Origin: Luteimonas sp. S4-F44
GTDB lineage: Bacteria > Pseudomonadota > Gammaproteobacteria > Xanthomonadales > Xanthomonadaceae
Assembly (NCBI RefSeq): GCF_022637415.1
Contig: NZ_CP093340.1
Coordinates: 558,001 to 622,000 of the forward strand
Direction: 5' to 3'
DNA: 64,000 bases
The stretch's first letter is position 1. The number at the start of each line of letters is the position of its first letter. The position numbers and the translations under genes were made by a program. Under the pieces are notes generated by a model. The model was given only the letters and a program-made list of their open reading frames with translations. It did not search any database and was not told the DNA's origin. Positions 10,426 through 20,149 of the stretch are shown here, piece by piece.

Positions 10426-11580
10426 ATGTCGTCGCCCGTCGCCCGCACCTCGCTTCCCGCCGTCGCCTGCGCCGCAGGCGGCACCGGCGGTCATCTGTTC
10501 CCGGCCGAGGCACTGGCGCGGGAACTGCAGTGCCGTGGGCATCCGGTGGTGATCTACACCGAGCGCCGCGGCGCGGCCTACACCCAGGCACTGGCCGGGC
10601 TCGACCACGTCGTCCTGCCGGCGCGCAGCCTTGAAGGCGGCATCACCGGCAAGCTCGCCGCCGGGGTCACGATCCTGCGTGCGGCCTGGCAGGCGCGCCG
10701 CGACATGCGCCGGCGCGGTGTCGGCTTGCTGGTGGGGTTCGGCGGCTATCCCAGCTTCGCGCCTGCGCTCGCGGCCAGAAGCCTGGGTTGCCCGCTGCTG
10801 CTGCACGAGCAGGGCGCGCGCTTGAGCCTGGCCAATCAGAAGCTGCTGCGGCTGGCCGTTGGCGTGGCGACCTCATTCCCGGCGACCGCCGGGCTCGACG
10901 GCTTCGATCCGGCGCGCGTCGTCGACACCGGCAATCCGGTGCGTGCCGCGATCTTGGCCGCGCGTGGCGACTATCCTGCGCTCGACGGCGATGCGCCGCT
11001 GCGGCTGCTGGTCGTGGGCGGCAGCCAGAGCGCGCGGGTGTTCGGCGAGGTCGTGCCGCCTGCGCTGCTGCGGCTGCCCGAGCCGATGCGGCGCCGGCTG
11101 CACGTCTCGCTGCAGATGAAGGGCGAGGGCGCCGACGAAGTCGAGGCGACGCTGCGCGCGGCCGGCATCGAGGCGACCGTGCGCCCGTTCTTCGACGACA
11201 TGGGCATGCGGCTGCGCGATGCGCATCTGGTCATCACCCGCGCCGGCGCAACAACCGCCGCCGACCTGCTGACCGTCGGCCGCCCCGCGGTGATGGTCCC
11301 GATCCCGCAGGGCGGCTCGCGCGACGAGCAGCGCCGCAATGCCGAGGCCCTCGCCGCCGCGGGCGTGGGCTGGTGCATGCCCGAGGCCGAACTGAGCGCG
11401 GAGCGGCTCGCCGCGTTGCTCAACGAGGCCTTTGCATCGCCGACTGTGCTGCCGAATGCAGCGCGTGCGGCTGCCGTGCTCGGGCGGCCCGATGCCGCGT
11501 CGGCGCTCGCCAATCTCGTCCAGGCGACGCTGGGCATTGCGCGTCACGAAGACCCGTGGGGCGTCCATACCGCGCCCTGA
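10426..11580 (+). CDS. murG: MurG-like glycosyltransferase
   Basis: 384 residues of the GT28/MurG family, which adds GlcNAc to lipid I to make lipid II on the inner face of the membrane. The GGTGGH loop (residues 18-23), GFGGYPSFAPALAA, GNPVR and GGSQ motifs are present. Several positions differ from E. coli MurG: HEQN is HEQG, GGSQGA is GGSQSA, and the UDP-ribose-binding Glu (SGALTVSE) aligns with Asp in RAGATTAAD. The gene is not in a division and cell-wall cluster; it sits between a CoA-transferase and glnE. It may be a relocated murG or a diverged second copy. The ATG at 10426 is preferred over the GTG at 10345. Confidence 0.75.
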   Translation: MSSPVARTSLPAVACAAGGTGGHLFPAEALARELQCRGHPVVIYTERRGAAYTQALAGLDHVVLPARSLEGGITGKLAAGVTILRAAWQARRDMRRRGVGLLVGFGGYPSFAPALAARSLGCPLLLHEQGARLSLANQKLLRLAVGVATSFPATAGLDGFDPARVVDTGNPVRAAILAARGDYPALDGDAPLRLLVVGGSQSARVFGEVVPPALLRLPEPMRRRLHVSLQMKGEGADEVEATLRAAGIEATVRPFFDDMGMRLRDAHLVITRAGATTAADLLTVGRPAVMVPIPQGGSRDEQRRNAEALAAAGVGWCMPEAELSAERLAALLNEAFASPTVLPNAARAAAVLGRPDAASALANLVQATLGIARHEDPWGVHTAP

Positions 11581-11690
11581 GCCTGAATGCGCGCAGGTTG
11601 GTGAACCCGCCAGTATTGTTTTGCACTGCAGCGTGCATCCCGTCGACCAGTCTTCCAATATCGCTCCGCACCCGACGTGGGGGAGGGAGC

Positions 11691-11728
11691 AAGCCCGTAA
11701 CCGGTTCGCCGGAAGCGGGCTTTTTTTT
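11691..11728 (+). terminator. Intrinsic terminator downstream of the murG-like gene
   Basis: AAGCCCG (11691-11697) pairs with CGGGCTT (11716-11722) around an inner CCGG-TTCG-CCGG tetraloop hairpin, followed by eight T. The 110 bp between the murG stop codon and this hairpin contain no gene I can support. Either a 3' UTR or a short RNA would end here. Confidence 0.8.
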
Positions 11729-11742
11729 GGTTCTTCGTTGAC

Positions 11743-11787
11743 GGGGTCAGAGTGCAATTCCGCGATGCGAAATTGCACTCTGACCCC
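11743..11787. repeat. REP-like palindrome, copy 1
   Basis: GGGGTCAGAGTGCAATT at 11743-11759 and its exact reverse complement at 11771-11787 form a 17-bp perfect stem around an 11-nt loop. The same arms recur in three other intergenic gaps of this window. It lies between the murG terminator and glnE. Confidence 0.85.
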
Positions 11788-11840
11788 GGTTTGAGGCCCC
11801 GGTTTTGCGATGAGAGAGCGGCTTGCGGCTGACAGGCCGC

Positions 11841-11884
11841 TGCCCATCCGAAGTGGAACGTCCATTCCCCATTTGGGAGAAGAG
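11841..11884. repeat. Flanking module shared with REP copy 4
   Basis: This stretch (CCATCCGAAGTGGAA ... ATTTGGGAGAAG) is, in inverted orientation, similar to 46911-46958 (CTTCTCCCAAAT ... TCCACTTCGGACGG) next to REP copy 4. Outer blocks match and the centre differs. It suggests a dispersed element longer than the palindrome alone. It ends about 80 bp before the glnE start. Confidence 0.6.
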
Positions 11885-11962
11885 CCTTCTTTGGCGCTTC
11901 TTCTCGGTCGTGAACGTGAGCGTGTCCTGTTTCGCGCCGGCGGCCACTGTCATGATGGCGGG

Positions 11963-14737
11963 ATGACCGACGATCCCCGTGCAGCGCTCGATGCGCATGT
12001 CGCCCGCCTGCTGGCCCGCCTGCCCGACGCGGTACACGCCGACCCCACGGCGATGGCGCGGCTGCGTCCGGTCGCGGTCGCCAGCGACGTCGCGATCGAC
12101 GTGCTGCAGCGCCAGCCCGACCTGCTCGCACATCTGCTGGCCGATGACGGCGACACGCCGCCCGCACCGCCGCGGCTGGACGCCGACAATCGCGGCGACT
12201 GGCCGATGCTGCTGCGGCGCTACCGCCTGGCCTGCTCGACACGGCTGATCTGGCGCGACGTACACGGGCTGGATGATGTCGAAGCGACGCTCGCCGGCAG
12301 CACCCAGTTGGCCGAGACCTGCCTGCAGGTCGCACTGGCCGCCCTCGAACAGGACTTCGCCAGCCGCCACGGCGTCGTGCGCGACGCCGACGGCCGTGCG
12401 GTGCGACTGGTGGTGTTCGGGCTCGGCAAGCTCGGCGGTGGCGAGTTGAACTTCAGCTCCGATATCGATTTGGTCTACGGCTTCGAAGCGGCCGGCGAGA
12501 GCGATGGCGCGCGGCCGTTGGCGGCCGAGGACTATTTCACCCGGCTCGGCCAGCAACTGGCGCGGCTGCTCGACGAGATCACCGGCGACGGCTTCTGCCA
12601 TCGCGTCGACCTGCGTCTGCGGCCGTTCGGCAACGCCGGCCGGATCGCGCTGAGCTTCGCGGCGATGGAGCAGTACTTTCAGCGCGAGGGACGCGACTGG
12701 GAACGCTACGCCTGGCAGAAGGCGCGGCCCGTGGCCGGCGACCTCGCCGCGGGCGCGCGTTTTCTCGACCTGCTGCGGCCGTTCGTCTACCGCCGCTATC
12801 TCGACTTCGGCGCGCTCGACGGCCTGCGGCAGATGAAGGACATGATCGCGGCCGAGGTCGCGCGTCGGGAACTGGCCGACGACATCAAGCGCGGCGACGG
12901 CGGCATCCGTGAAGTCGAGTTCCTGGCCCAGGCGTTGCAGTTGATCCGGGGCGGGCGCGAGCCGGCCTTGCGCGAACGACGGCTGCTGCCGGCGCTGCGC
13001 GCGCTGCATGCGGCCGGGCAACTGTCCGACGAGGCGCTCACGCGGCTGCAGGCGGCATACCTGTTCCTGCGCCGCGTCGAGAACCGCTTGCAGATGGTGC
13101 GCGATGCGCAAACCCATCTATTGCCGGCCGATCCGCTCGACCGGCTGCGGATCGCGTCCGGCCTGGGCTACGCCGATTGGGCGGCGCTCGAGGCCGAGTT
13201 GCGGCGCGAGCGTGGCCACGTCGCGCACGAGTTCGATGCGCTGTTGGCGGTACGCAGCCAGCAGCGCCGCGTCGATACCGACAGCGATCTGGCGACCTGG
13301 TGGCGCGCGCTGCCCGATGGCGGTGATGCGCAGACACTGGCCGAGGCCGGTTTTGCCGATGCGCGCGAGGTCGCCGAGGCACTGCGCGACTTCGCCCGCT
13401 CGCCGAGCGTGCGTGACCTATCGGACAACGCACGCGCGCGGCTCGATCGATTGATGCCGGTGTTGCTGCAGGCCTCCGCGCCCGCGGATCGGCCGCTGCA
13501 GGCGGTGCGCCGCCTGTTGGCACTGCTGCACAACATCCTGCGGCGTGCCAGCTATCTGGCCCTGCTCGACGAACAGCCGGCTGCGCTGGCGCGGCTGGTG
13601 GAGGCGGTGACCCGCAGCGCCTTCCTCGCCGAGCGCCTCGCCGCGCATCCGCTGCTGCTCGACGAACTGCTCGATGCCCGGGTCGAGGGGCCACTGCCCG
13701 AGCGCGAGGGTCTGGCGACCCAGTGCAGCCGCGTGCTGCAGCAGCGCGATCTGGAATCGGCGTTGCTCGCACTCAACGAGATCCGTCAGCAATTGAGTTT
13801 CCGCATTGCGCTGGCCACGCTCGACCGCAGGCTCGATCCGCCGACGGCGACCCGGCAACTGGCGTGGCTGGCTGACGCGGTGGTCGAGGTGGTGCTCGCG
13901 TTGGCGATGCGTGAGCTCGAACGTGCCCATGGCCGACTGCCCGATGCCCGTTTCATAGTGGTCGGCTACGGCAGCCTGGGCGGCGAGGAATTGGGGTTTG
14001 GTTCGGATCTCGACCTGGTCTTCCTCTACGACGCACCCGCCAACGCCCAATCCGACGGCGCCCGGCCGCTCGATGCTCAGCGCTGGGCGGCGCGTCTGGC
14101 GCAGAAGATCGTCGCGCTGCTGGGCACGGTCACCGGCGGCGGTCGACTCTACGACGTCGACGTGCGCCTGCGCCCGGACGGCGGCAAAGGGCTGTTGGTC
14201 TCGTCGCTGGCGAGCTACGCGGAGTACCAGCGCGAGCGCGCGTGGACCTGGGAACACCAGGCGTTGGTGCGTGCGCGGGTGGTCGCGGGCGATGCGTCGA
14301 TGCGCGAGGCGTTCGAGTCCGTCCGCAACGACACGCTGGCCCGGCCTCGCGACCCGGGGGCGCTGCGGGAGGAGATTGCCGCGATGCGCCGGCGCATGCG
14401 CAGCGAACTCGACCGTTCAACCGCCGAGCGCTTCGACCTCAAGCAGGGCGAGGGCGGGCTGGTGGATCTGGAGTTCCTGGCCCAGTCGTTGATCCTGCAA
14501 GGGGCGGCGACGCATCCCGGGCTGCTCGTGCCCCGGGCGACCCCGGCGTTACTCGAGGCCGCCGCGACCGCGGGCCTGCTGCCGCCCGCCCAATGCCAGG
14601 CGCTGCGTCAGGGCCATGCCTGCCTGCTGGACGTGGCGCTGGCCTGCATGCTGGATCGCCGGCCGCGCATCGCACCGGTCTCGCCGGCATTGGCCTCGGC
14701 TCGGGAGACGATTACAGGCATCGCCGGCTGGGCCTGA
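11963..14737 (+). CDS. glnE: Bifunctional glutamine synthetase adenylyltransferase/deadenylase
   Basis: 924-residue GlnE. It adenylylates glutamine synthetase when nitrogen is abundant and reverses this when it is scarce, under control of the PII protein GlnB. Two nucleotidyltransferase domains carry the expected motifs: [18 protein letters not shown] in the N-terminal deadenylylase half and [20 protein letters not shown] in the C-terminal adenylylase half. The ATG at 11963 is chosen because coding character begins there; the in-frame extension upstream translates the dispersed-repeat flank. CATGAT (11951-11956) ends 6 nt before the start and could be a -10 box. Confidence 0.95.
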   Translation: MTDDPRAALDAHVARLLARLPDAVHADPTAMARLRPVAVASDVAIDVLQRQPDLLAHLLADDGDTPPAPPRLDADNRGDWPMLLRRYRLACSTRLIWRDVHGLDDVEATLAGSTQLAETCLQVALAALEQDFASRHGVVRDADGRAVRLVVFGLGKLGGGELNFSSDIDLVYGFEAAGESDGARPLAAEDYFTRLGQQLARLLDEITGDGFCHRVDLRLRPFGNAGRIALSFAAMEQYFQREGRDWERYAWQKARPVAGDLAAGARFLDLLRPFVYRRYLDFGALDGLRQMKDMIAAEVARRELADDIKRGDGGIREVEFLAQALQLIRGGREPALRERRLLPALRALHAAGQLSDEALTRLQAAYLFLRRVENRLQMVRDAQTHLLPADPLDRLRIASGLGYADWAALEAELRRERGHVAHEFDALLAVRSQQRRVDTDSDLATWWRALPDGGDAQTLAEAGFADAREVAEALRDFARSPSVRDLSDNARARLDRLMPVLLQASAPADRPLQAVRRLLALLHNILRRASYLALLDEQPAALARLVEAVTRSAFLAERLAAHPLLLDELLDARVEGPLPEREGLATQCSRVLQQRDLESALLALNEIRQQLSFRIALATLDRRLDPPTATRQLAWLADAVVEVVLALAMRELERAHGRLPDARFIVVGYGSLGGEELGFGSDLDLVFLYDAPANAQSDGARPLDAQRWAARLAQKIVALLGTVTGGGRLYDVDVRLRPDGGKGLLVSSLASYAEYQRERAWTWEHQALVRARVVAGDASMREAFESVRNDTLARPRDPGALREEIAAMRRRMRSELDRSTAERFDLKQGEGGLVDLEFLAQSLILQGAATHPGLLVPRATPALLEAAATAGLLPPAQCQALRQGHACLLDVALACMLDRRPRIAPVSPALASARETITGIAGWA

Positions 14738-14871
14738 TCTTCATCGTGGATTCGCCTGGCGAGGCGCAGGATCGAACATCTGGAGACGGCCCACAGCGGC
14801 GGCGCGGCTATCCGCTTAGGTGAACGATCCCTGTCCAGGAAGCGCTGGATGTTCCATGACCAGAACGCTCG

Positions 14872-14917
14872 GGAACTTCCAGCGGCCTTAGCAGTCATAT
14901 CTGGGGACTGCTACCAT
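14872..14917 (+). promoter_or_regulatory. rpoH control region: sigmaE-like promoter and CIRCE-like dyad
   Basis: GGAACTT (14872-14878), 15 nt and GTCATA (14894-14899) fit the RpoE promoter pattern GGAACTT-N15-GTCTAA, four of six at -10. Overlapping it is an inverted repeat: TTAGCAGTC (14888-14896), exactly nine bases, GACTGCTAC (14906-14914). CIRCE, the HrcA operator, is TTAGCACTC-N9-GAGTGCTAA. The match is 15 of 18, and the internal change is symmetric, so the dyad is kept. TTAGCA and TACCAT (14912-14917) could also act as sigma70 boxes. Binding of HrcA is an inference. Confidence 0.6.
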
Positions 14918-14923
14918 CCTTTC

Positions 14924-15802
14924 ATGAGCACGCAGACCATGACCCACGCCCTGGTTGCCAACAGCCTGCCGATCCTCAACCCGCTCGGTTCGCTCGATGC
15001 CTATATCGGCGCCGTGCACCAGATTCCGGTGCTGACGGTCGAAGAGGAACAGGCGCTGGCGCAGCGGTATCGCGATCACGACGATCTCGATGCCGCGCGC
15101 GAGCTGGTCCATTCGCACCTGCGCTTCGTCGTCCATGTGGCCCGCGGTTACAACGGCTACGGACTGCCGCTGGGCGACCTGATCCAGGAAGGCAACATCG
15201 GCCTGATGAAGGCCGTCAAACGCTTCGATCCGGACGTCGGTGTGCGCCTGGTGAGCTTCGCCGTGCACTGGATCCGGGCCGAGATGCACGAGTTCATCCT
15301 CAAGAACTGGCGCATCGTGAAGGTCGCCACCACCAAGGCCCAGCGCAAGCTGTTCTTCAACCTGCGCAAGAGCAAGACCCGTCTGGGCTGGCTCAACGCC
15401 GAAGAAGTGCGCACCGTCGCCGCCGATCTCAACGTGTCCGAACGCGAAGTGCTGGAGATGGAATCGCGCCTGTCGGGTCGCGACATCGGCTTCGATGCGC
15501 CCGCCGGCGAGGACGACGACAACGCGCCGCCGGCGCCGGTCGCCTACCTCGTCGCGCAGGACGAGGATCCGGCGCAGGCGTACGAGCGCAGCGACAGCGA
15601 GGCCGACCAGCTCGAACTGCTGCGTGAGGGCATGGCCAAGCTCGACGCCCGCTCGCGTGACATCATCCGTCGCCGCTGGCTCGACGACGAGCACAAGGTG
15701 ACGTTGCAGGAACTGGCCGACGAGTACGGCGTGTCCGCCGAGCGGATCCGCCAGGTCGAGGCCAACGCGCTGAAGAAGATGAAGGCGTTGTTCGCAGCCT
15801 GA
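14924..15802 (+). CDS. rpoH: Heat-shock sigma factor RpoH (sigma32)
   Basis: 292 residues. The region 2 core ([33 protein letters not shown]), the 'RpoH box' QRKLFFNLR at residues 140-148 and the region 4 helix-turn-helix ([26 protein letters not shown]) identify sigma32. It directs transcription of chaperone and protease genes such as groESL. The ATG at 14924 starts directly at MSTQTM; no Shine-Dalgarno sequence is visible upstream, so translation may be leaderless from the proximal promoter. An intrinsic terminator follows, making it monocistronic. Confidence 0.97.
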   Translation: MSTQTMTHALVANSLPILNPLGSLDAYIGAVHQIPVLTVEEEQALAQRYRDHDDLDAARELVHSHLRFVVHVARGYNGYGLPLGDLIQEGNIGLMKAVKRFDPDVGVRLVSFAVHWIRAEMHEFILKNWRIVKVATTKAQRKLFFNLRKSKTRLGWLNAEEVRTVAADLNVSEREVLEMESRLSGRDIGFDAPAGEDDDNAPPAPVAYLVAQDEDPAQAYERSDSEADQLELLREGMAKLDARSRDIIRRRWLDDEHKVTLQELADEYGVSAERIRQVEANALKKMKALFAA

Positions 15803-15832
15803 CTCGAAGTCGCCACTACTGGATACAGACCG

Positions 15833-15858
15833 ACGGCCCGCGCAAGCGGGCCGTTTTT
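15833..15858 (+). terminator. Intrinsic terminator of rpoH
   Basis: CGGCCCGC (15834-15841), loop GCAA and GCGGGCCG (15846-15853), followed by five T. Confidence 0.9.
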
Positions 15859-16048
15859 GTATGCCACGTTCTACGCGCAGCATGCTGACTCGCGGCCCAG
15901 GCAGGCGACCGTTCGTCGGAAAGCTCCGTTACAACCCATTCAGGTTGTTGCATTTTGGTTAAATCTCGTACTAGCTTCTTCCTCTGTTTTGTTTCAGTTC
16001 ATTAATGCGACCCGGCATCTGCCGGTCGTATCAACCTGAGGAGAAGCA

Positions 16049-19000
16049 ATGAACGAGTGCCGGAGTCGCCGCAAACCCGTGTTCCGCCGGGCCGCGTTGA
16101 GCATCGCCTTGTTGGGCTGCATTGGCGTTGCGACCGCGCAAAGCACGTCGGGCGACATTTTAGGCAGCAACGGCGGTGACCCTGGGAGCCGTGTTCAGGT
16201 CCGGAGCCTCGCTTCGGGCGCAACGCGGGACGCAGTGGTTGGCGCGGACGGCCGTTTCCGGATCTCGGCGCTGCCGCCGGGTCAGTACGAGTTAACAGCC
16301 GCCGGACGCACGACTCGGGTCACCGTCATCGCCGGTCAAGCGGTCTCGACGTCCCTCGCGGCCGACGCGACCAGCCTGGACACGGTCCGCGTACGTGGAC
16401 TGGGTGGCGTCAACAACATCGATTTGAGCAGCATCGAAACGCGGACCACATTCACCGCAGAACAACTCAACACCTTGCCGGTGGCGCGCAACGTGACCGC
16501 CGTGTCCTTGCTGACACCTGGCACCGCGTCGAGCAGCGAGTACTTCGGCAATGCGTCTTTCGGTGGCGCTTCGGCAGCCGAGAACAGCTACTACATCAAT
16601 GGCTTCAACGTCACCAATCTGTATGACAACCTCTCGTTCACCGAGGTGCCTTACCAGGCCATTGAGCAGTTGGATGTGCAGACAGGTGGTTACGGTGCCC
16701 GGTATGGCTTCTCGACGGGTGGTGTGACGAGTGTCGTGGTCAAGCGCGGCAGCAATGAACTCAAGGGCGGGGTGAGCTACACATTTGCTCCAAACTCGCT
16801 GCGGGAACAGCCCGATCCGGTCACCCTCAAGGACGGCACGATCTGGCGGTCCTATGACCGCAACGAGTCCTCCTCCGACAATCTGAGTTTCTGGACCAGC
16901 GGCGCATTGGTCGAGGACCGACTGTTTTTCTTCGCGCTGGGGTCTTTCAGCAACTGGGACCAGGCATCCTACGGCGTGCGCGGCAGCGGCTATTCGTCGT
17001 CACCGACGGGCGCCTACACCAGTGCGCTCGGTACGACCGCCTACGACTACAAGTCCGAGCAGCCGTACTGGATGGTCAAGCTGGACTGGTACCTCAACGA
17101 CAACAACCATCTCGAGTACACGGGCTTCGACAATACGCGTAAGCAGACCTACACCAATTACCTCGCTGCTTTTGACAGTACGGCGGCCAATGCGCAGGCG
17201 AGCAAGACCGATTACACGGGTAAGGAATTCAGGGAGAACGGCGGCGACACCCACATCCTGAAGTGGACGAGCTACCTCAACGACGATCTCACGCTGTCGC
17301 TGCAATATGGGCGGATGCAGAACACCAACTCCAACTACACCGTCAATGCCGACGGTGTGGAGAACAAGTACTACGGCGATGTCGAGAGTTCGCCGCCGTG
17401 CCCCTATGTGTTGGATTACCGTCCGGACAGTCCACGGTACGGCCAGAATATAGGCTGCGCGACGGTGAGTAGTGTGGACGTATTCAATGGCTCGAACGAA
17501 CGTAACGCCGGCCGCATCGATCTCGAATGGCAACTGGGCGACCATCGATTCTCGTTCGGTTACAGCGACGAACGCTGGAAATCCTTCCAGGGCACGATCC
17601 AGGACCTGCAGTACATCACCACGTCCGATTTTTGGCTCGACGCCGACGAGTCGGTCGATATCGTCGACCGGATCAAGTATGCGACCGGCGGCAGCGTCGA
17701 GATCGACCAGAAGTCCTGGTACGTCGAGGACAACTGGAACATCACCGACAACTTCATGCTGTATCTGGGCGTGCGTAACGACTCATTCGAGAACAAGAAC
17801 AGCACCGGGGTAACGTTCGTCAAGCAGGACAATATCTGGCAGCCGCGTGTGGGCTTTACCTGGGATGTGACCGGCAACGGTGACAGCAAGCTGTATGCGT
17901 CGGTCGGCCGCTACTCGCTTCCGATCGCTGCCAACGTGGCGCTTCGCGCCGCCTCCGCTTCGTACTACGTGGAGAACTTCTATACCTATTCCGGTGGCCT
18001 CGATCCGATCACCAGCACACCGATCAATATCACTGGCCCTTATGACGGAGGCTCGCAGGACCTGGTGTACAACGGCGAGGACGGCAGCGTCCCCGATCCG
18101 CGCGCGGTCGCGTCACGCGATCTTGACCCTTACACGCAGGACGAGGCCATCCTTGGCTATCAGCATCGGATCGTGTCGGAGAACGCATTCTTCGACGGTT
18201 GGACGCTGGGCGTGAAAGGCACCTATCGCCGGGTCGACACCGCGATCGACGACACCTGCGATGCGCGTGCGCTTTACCGGGCGGGGATCGAGGCGGGTTA
18301 CGACTTGTCCAACTGGGAGGATGAGTGGACGGTGCCCGGCGGTATTCCCGGTTGCTTCCTCTATAACCCGGGCAAAGACCTGACCATCACCACCGACATC
18401 AACGTGGACGGAAACCCGGTCACGCTCACCGTGCCAGGCAATACCCTCGGGCCGGAAGCCAAGCGCAACTACAAGGCGGTCACGCTGAGCGCGGACAAGG
18501 CCACTGAGAACTGGTACCTGAGCGGTTCCTATACCTGGTCCAAGTTGACCGGCAACCTGGAGGGACTGGTCAAGAGCACCAACGGTCAGGATGACACGGG
18601 CACGACCTCCGACTTCGATTTCGCCGAAATCATGATCGGTGCCGACGGTTACCTGTTCAATGATCATCGCCACAGCCTGAAGATATTCGGCAGCTATTCG
18701 CTAAGCGATCAGTGGGAGATCGGTTTCAATCTGCTGGCGCAGTCGGGCTCGCCCATATCGTGCCTCGGCGGCGGCTACGGCAGCTTCGGTACCGAGTACG
18801 GCTATACCGGTGTGTTTCACGTCTGCGATCCCGGGAGCATCACCACAGGCGCCAATATCGATCGTGCCAAAGACGACGTGGTCAGCCCTGTCGGCGCTGC
18901 CGGCCGGACCCCGTGGATCATCACGCTCAGCCCGAGCCTGGTCTACAAGCCGAGTTGGCTCGAGGGGCTGCGCATGAATGTTGATGTGATCAACGCCTTC

Positions 19001-19144
19001 AACAACATCAAGCCCGTGCAAGTGTACGAGACCAACTTCGCCTATAACGGTCCCAGCGGCTACCGCAATTACTACAACTACGGCCAGGCGAAGTACTTCT
19101 CCGATCCGCGCTACGTACGGTTCCAGATCCAGTACGACTTCTGA
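16049..19144 (+). CDS. TonB-dependent outer-membrane receptor with N-terminal carboxypeptidase-regulatory-like domain (Oar-like)
   Basis: 1,031 residues. A signal peptide (about 1-30, ending VATAQ) is followed by a short Ig-like carboxypeptidase-regulatory domain (DGRFRISALPPGQYELTAAG), then a plug (TFTAEQLNTLPVARNVTAVSLLTPG) and a 22-strand-type barrel that ends in phenylalanine (FQIQYDF), the usual signal for BAM insertion. A clear ribosome site GAGGAG precedes the ATG. Oar-type receptors are widespread in Xanthomonadaceae; the ligand is not known here. No transporter, TonB or regulator gene is adjacent. A GC-rich hairpin (16012-16025) lies in the leader just before the ribosome site. Confidence 0.92.
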   Translation: MNECRSRRKPVFRRAALSIALLGCIGVATAQSTSGDILGSNGGDPGSRVQVRSLASGATRDAVVGADGRFRISALPPGQYELTAAGRTTRVTVIAGQAVSTSLAADATSLDTVRVRGLGGVNNIDLSSIETRTTFTAEQLNTLPVARNVTAVSLLTPGTASSSEYFGNASFGGASAAENSYYINGFNVTNLYDNLSFTEVPYQAIEQLDVQTGGYGARYGFSTGGVTSVVVKRGSNELKGGVSYTFAPNSLREQPDPVTLKDGTIWRSYDRNESSSDNLSFWTSGALVEDRLFFFALGSFSNWDQASYGVRGSGYSSSPTGAYTSALGTTAYDYKSEQPYWMVKLDWYLNDNNHLEYTGFDNTRKQTYTNYLAAFDSTAANAQASKTDYTGKEFRENGGDTHILKWTSYLNDDLTLSLQYGRMQNTNSNYTVNADGVENKYYGDVESSPPCPYVLDYRPDSPRYGQNIGCATVSSVDVFNGSNERNAGRIDLEWQLGDHRFSFGYSDERWKSFQGTIQDLQYITTSDFWLDADESVDIVDRIKYATGGSVEIDQKSWYVEDNWNITDNFMLYLGVRNDSFENKNSTGVTFVKQDNIWQPRVGFTWDVTGNGDSKLYASVGRYSLPIAANVALRAASASYYVENFYTYSGGLDPITSTPINITGPYDGGSQDLVYNGEDGSVPDPRAVASRDLDPYTQDEAILGYQHRIVSENAFFDGWTLGVKGTYRRVDTAIDDTCDARALYRAGIEAGYDLSNWEDEWTVPGGIPGCFLYNPGKDLTITTDINVDGNPVTLTVPGNTLGPEAKRNYKAVTLSADKATENWYLSGSYTWSKLTGNLEGLVKSTNGQDDTGTTSDFDFAEIMIGADGYLFNDHRHSLKIFGSYSLSDQWEIGFNLLAQSGSPISCLGGGYGSFGTEYGYTGVFHVCDPGSITTGANIDRAKDDVVSPVGAAGRTPWIITLSPSLVYKPSWLEGLRMNVDVINAFNNIKPVQVYETNFAYNGPSGYRNYYNYGQAKYFSDPRYVRFQIQYDF

Positions 19145-19180
19145 TCGAGCAACGGGACTGACACCGTCTACCGGCATTTG

Positions 19181-19207
19181 GCCCGCCTCTTACGAGGCGG
19201 GCTTTTT
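19181..19207 (+). terminator. Intrinsic terminator of the TonB-dependent receptor gene
   Basis: GCCCGCCTC (19181-19189), loop TTAC and GAGGCGGGC (19194-19202), followed by five T. Confidence 0.9.
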
Positions 19208-19316
19208 CATGCATGGCCAGTGTGGCGGGCCTTGGCAGCCTATTCTGCGGCGGATGATCAAACGGCGGTAATTGGCTGCTGCAGCGTCCAACCTGTTCAC
19301 TGTCGCCGGTTGAGTA

Positions 19317-20126
19317 TCACCACTTGAACAGCACCAGACTCAACGCCAGCGCGGCCATGCCGGCGACCAGGCCGTAGACGGTTTCGTGGCCCTTGGCGTA
19401 GCGCTTGGCGGCGGGCAGCAATTCGTCGAGTGCGAGGAAGACCATGACGCCGGCGATGAGGCCGAACACGGTGCCGAACACCGGTTCGGACAGGAACGGG
19501 CGCAGCAGGGCGTAGCCGATCAGCGCGCCCAGCGGCTCGGCCAGGCCCGACAGCAGACAGGCCAGGAAGGCGTAGGTCTTGTTGTTGGTCGCGAAGTACA
19601 CCGGGACCGCGATCGCGATGCCTTCGGGAATGTTGTGGATCGCGATGGCGAACGCCAGCGGCAGGCCGACGCCGGGGTTTTCGATCGTGGCGAAGAACGT
19701 CGCCAGGCCTTCGGGAAAGTTGTGCGCGGTGATCGCGACCGCGGTCAGCAGGCCGACGCGCTTGACGTAGCTGGTGTTGTGTTCGCGGAAGTAGGGGTCG
19801 TCGACTTCGAGGCGCTCATGCGGGTTGGGCACCAGGCGGTCGATGGTGACGATGAACAACACGCCGCCTAGAAACGCCAGCGTGCCCCAGGTGAAGCCGA
19901 GCTGCTCGCCGTAGGCGTCGGTGAACGCGAGAATCGATTTGTCGAGGATCTCGGTCAGCGACACGTACACCATCGCGCCGGCGGCGAATGCGAGTCCGAA
20001 GGCCAGTAGGCGCGCATTGGGCTGTTTGGCGAAGATCACCAGCAGGCTGCCCAGGCCGGTGGCCAGGCCCGCCGCGGTGGTGACCGCGAGCGCGATCAGG
20101 AAGTGCTGGCTGGAGATGTCGAGCAT
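19317..20126 (-). CDS. zupT: ZIP-family metal transporter ZupT
   Basis: 269-residue inner-membrane protein with about eight transmembrane helices. The two metal-binding motifs typical of ZupT are present: AHNFPEGLATFFA in helix 4 and HNIPEGIAIAVPV in helix 5. It imports zinc and other divalent metals. A cytosolic loop contains acidic and histidine residues (PNPHERLEVDDPYFREHN). The start is 23 bp after the stop codon of the ndh-like gene on the same strand, so the two are probably co-transcribed. Confidence 0.93.
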   Translation of the reverse strand: MLDISSQHFLIALAVTTAAGLATGLGSLLVIFAKQPNARLLAFGLAFAAGAMVYVSLTEILDKSILAFTDAYGEQLGFTWGTLAFLGGVLFIVTIDRLVPNPHERLEVDDPYFREHNTSYVKRVGLLTAVAITAHNFPEGLATFFATIENPGVGLPLAFAIAIHNIPEGIAIAVPVYFATNNKTYAFLACLLSGLAEPLGALIGYALLRPFLSEPVFGTVFGLIAGVMVFLALDELLPAAKRYAKGHETVYGLVAGMAALALSLVLFKW

Positions 20127-20149
20127 GGAGATGGCCGGATCGAAGAGGC

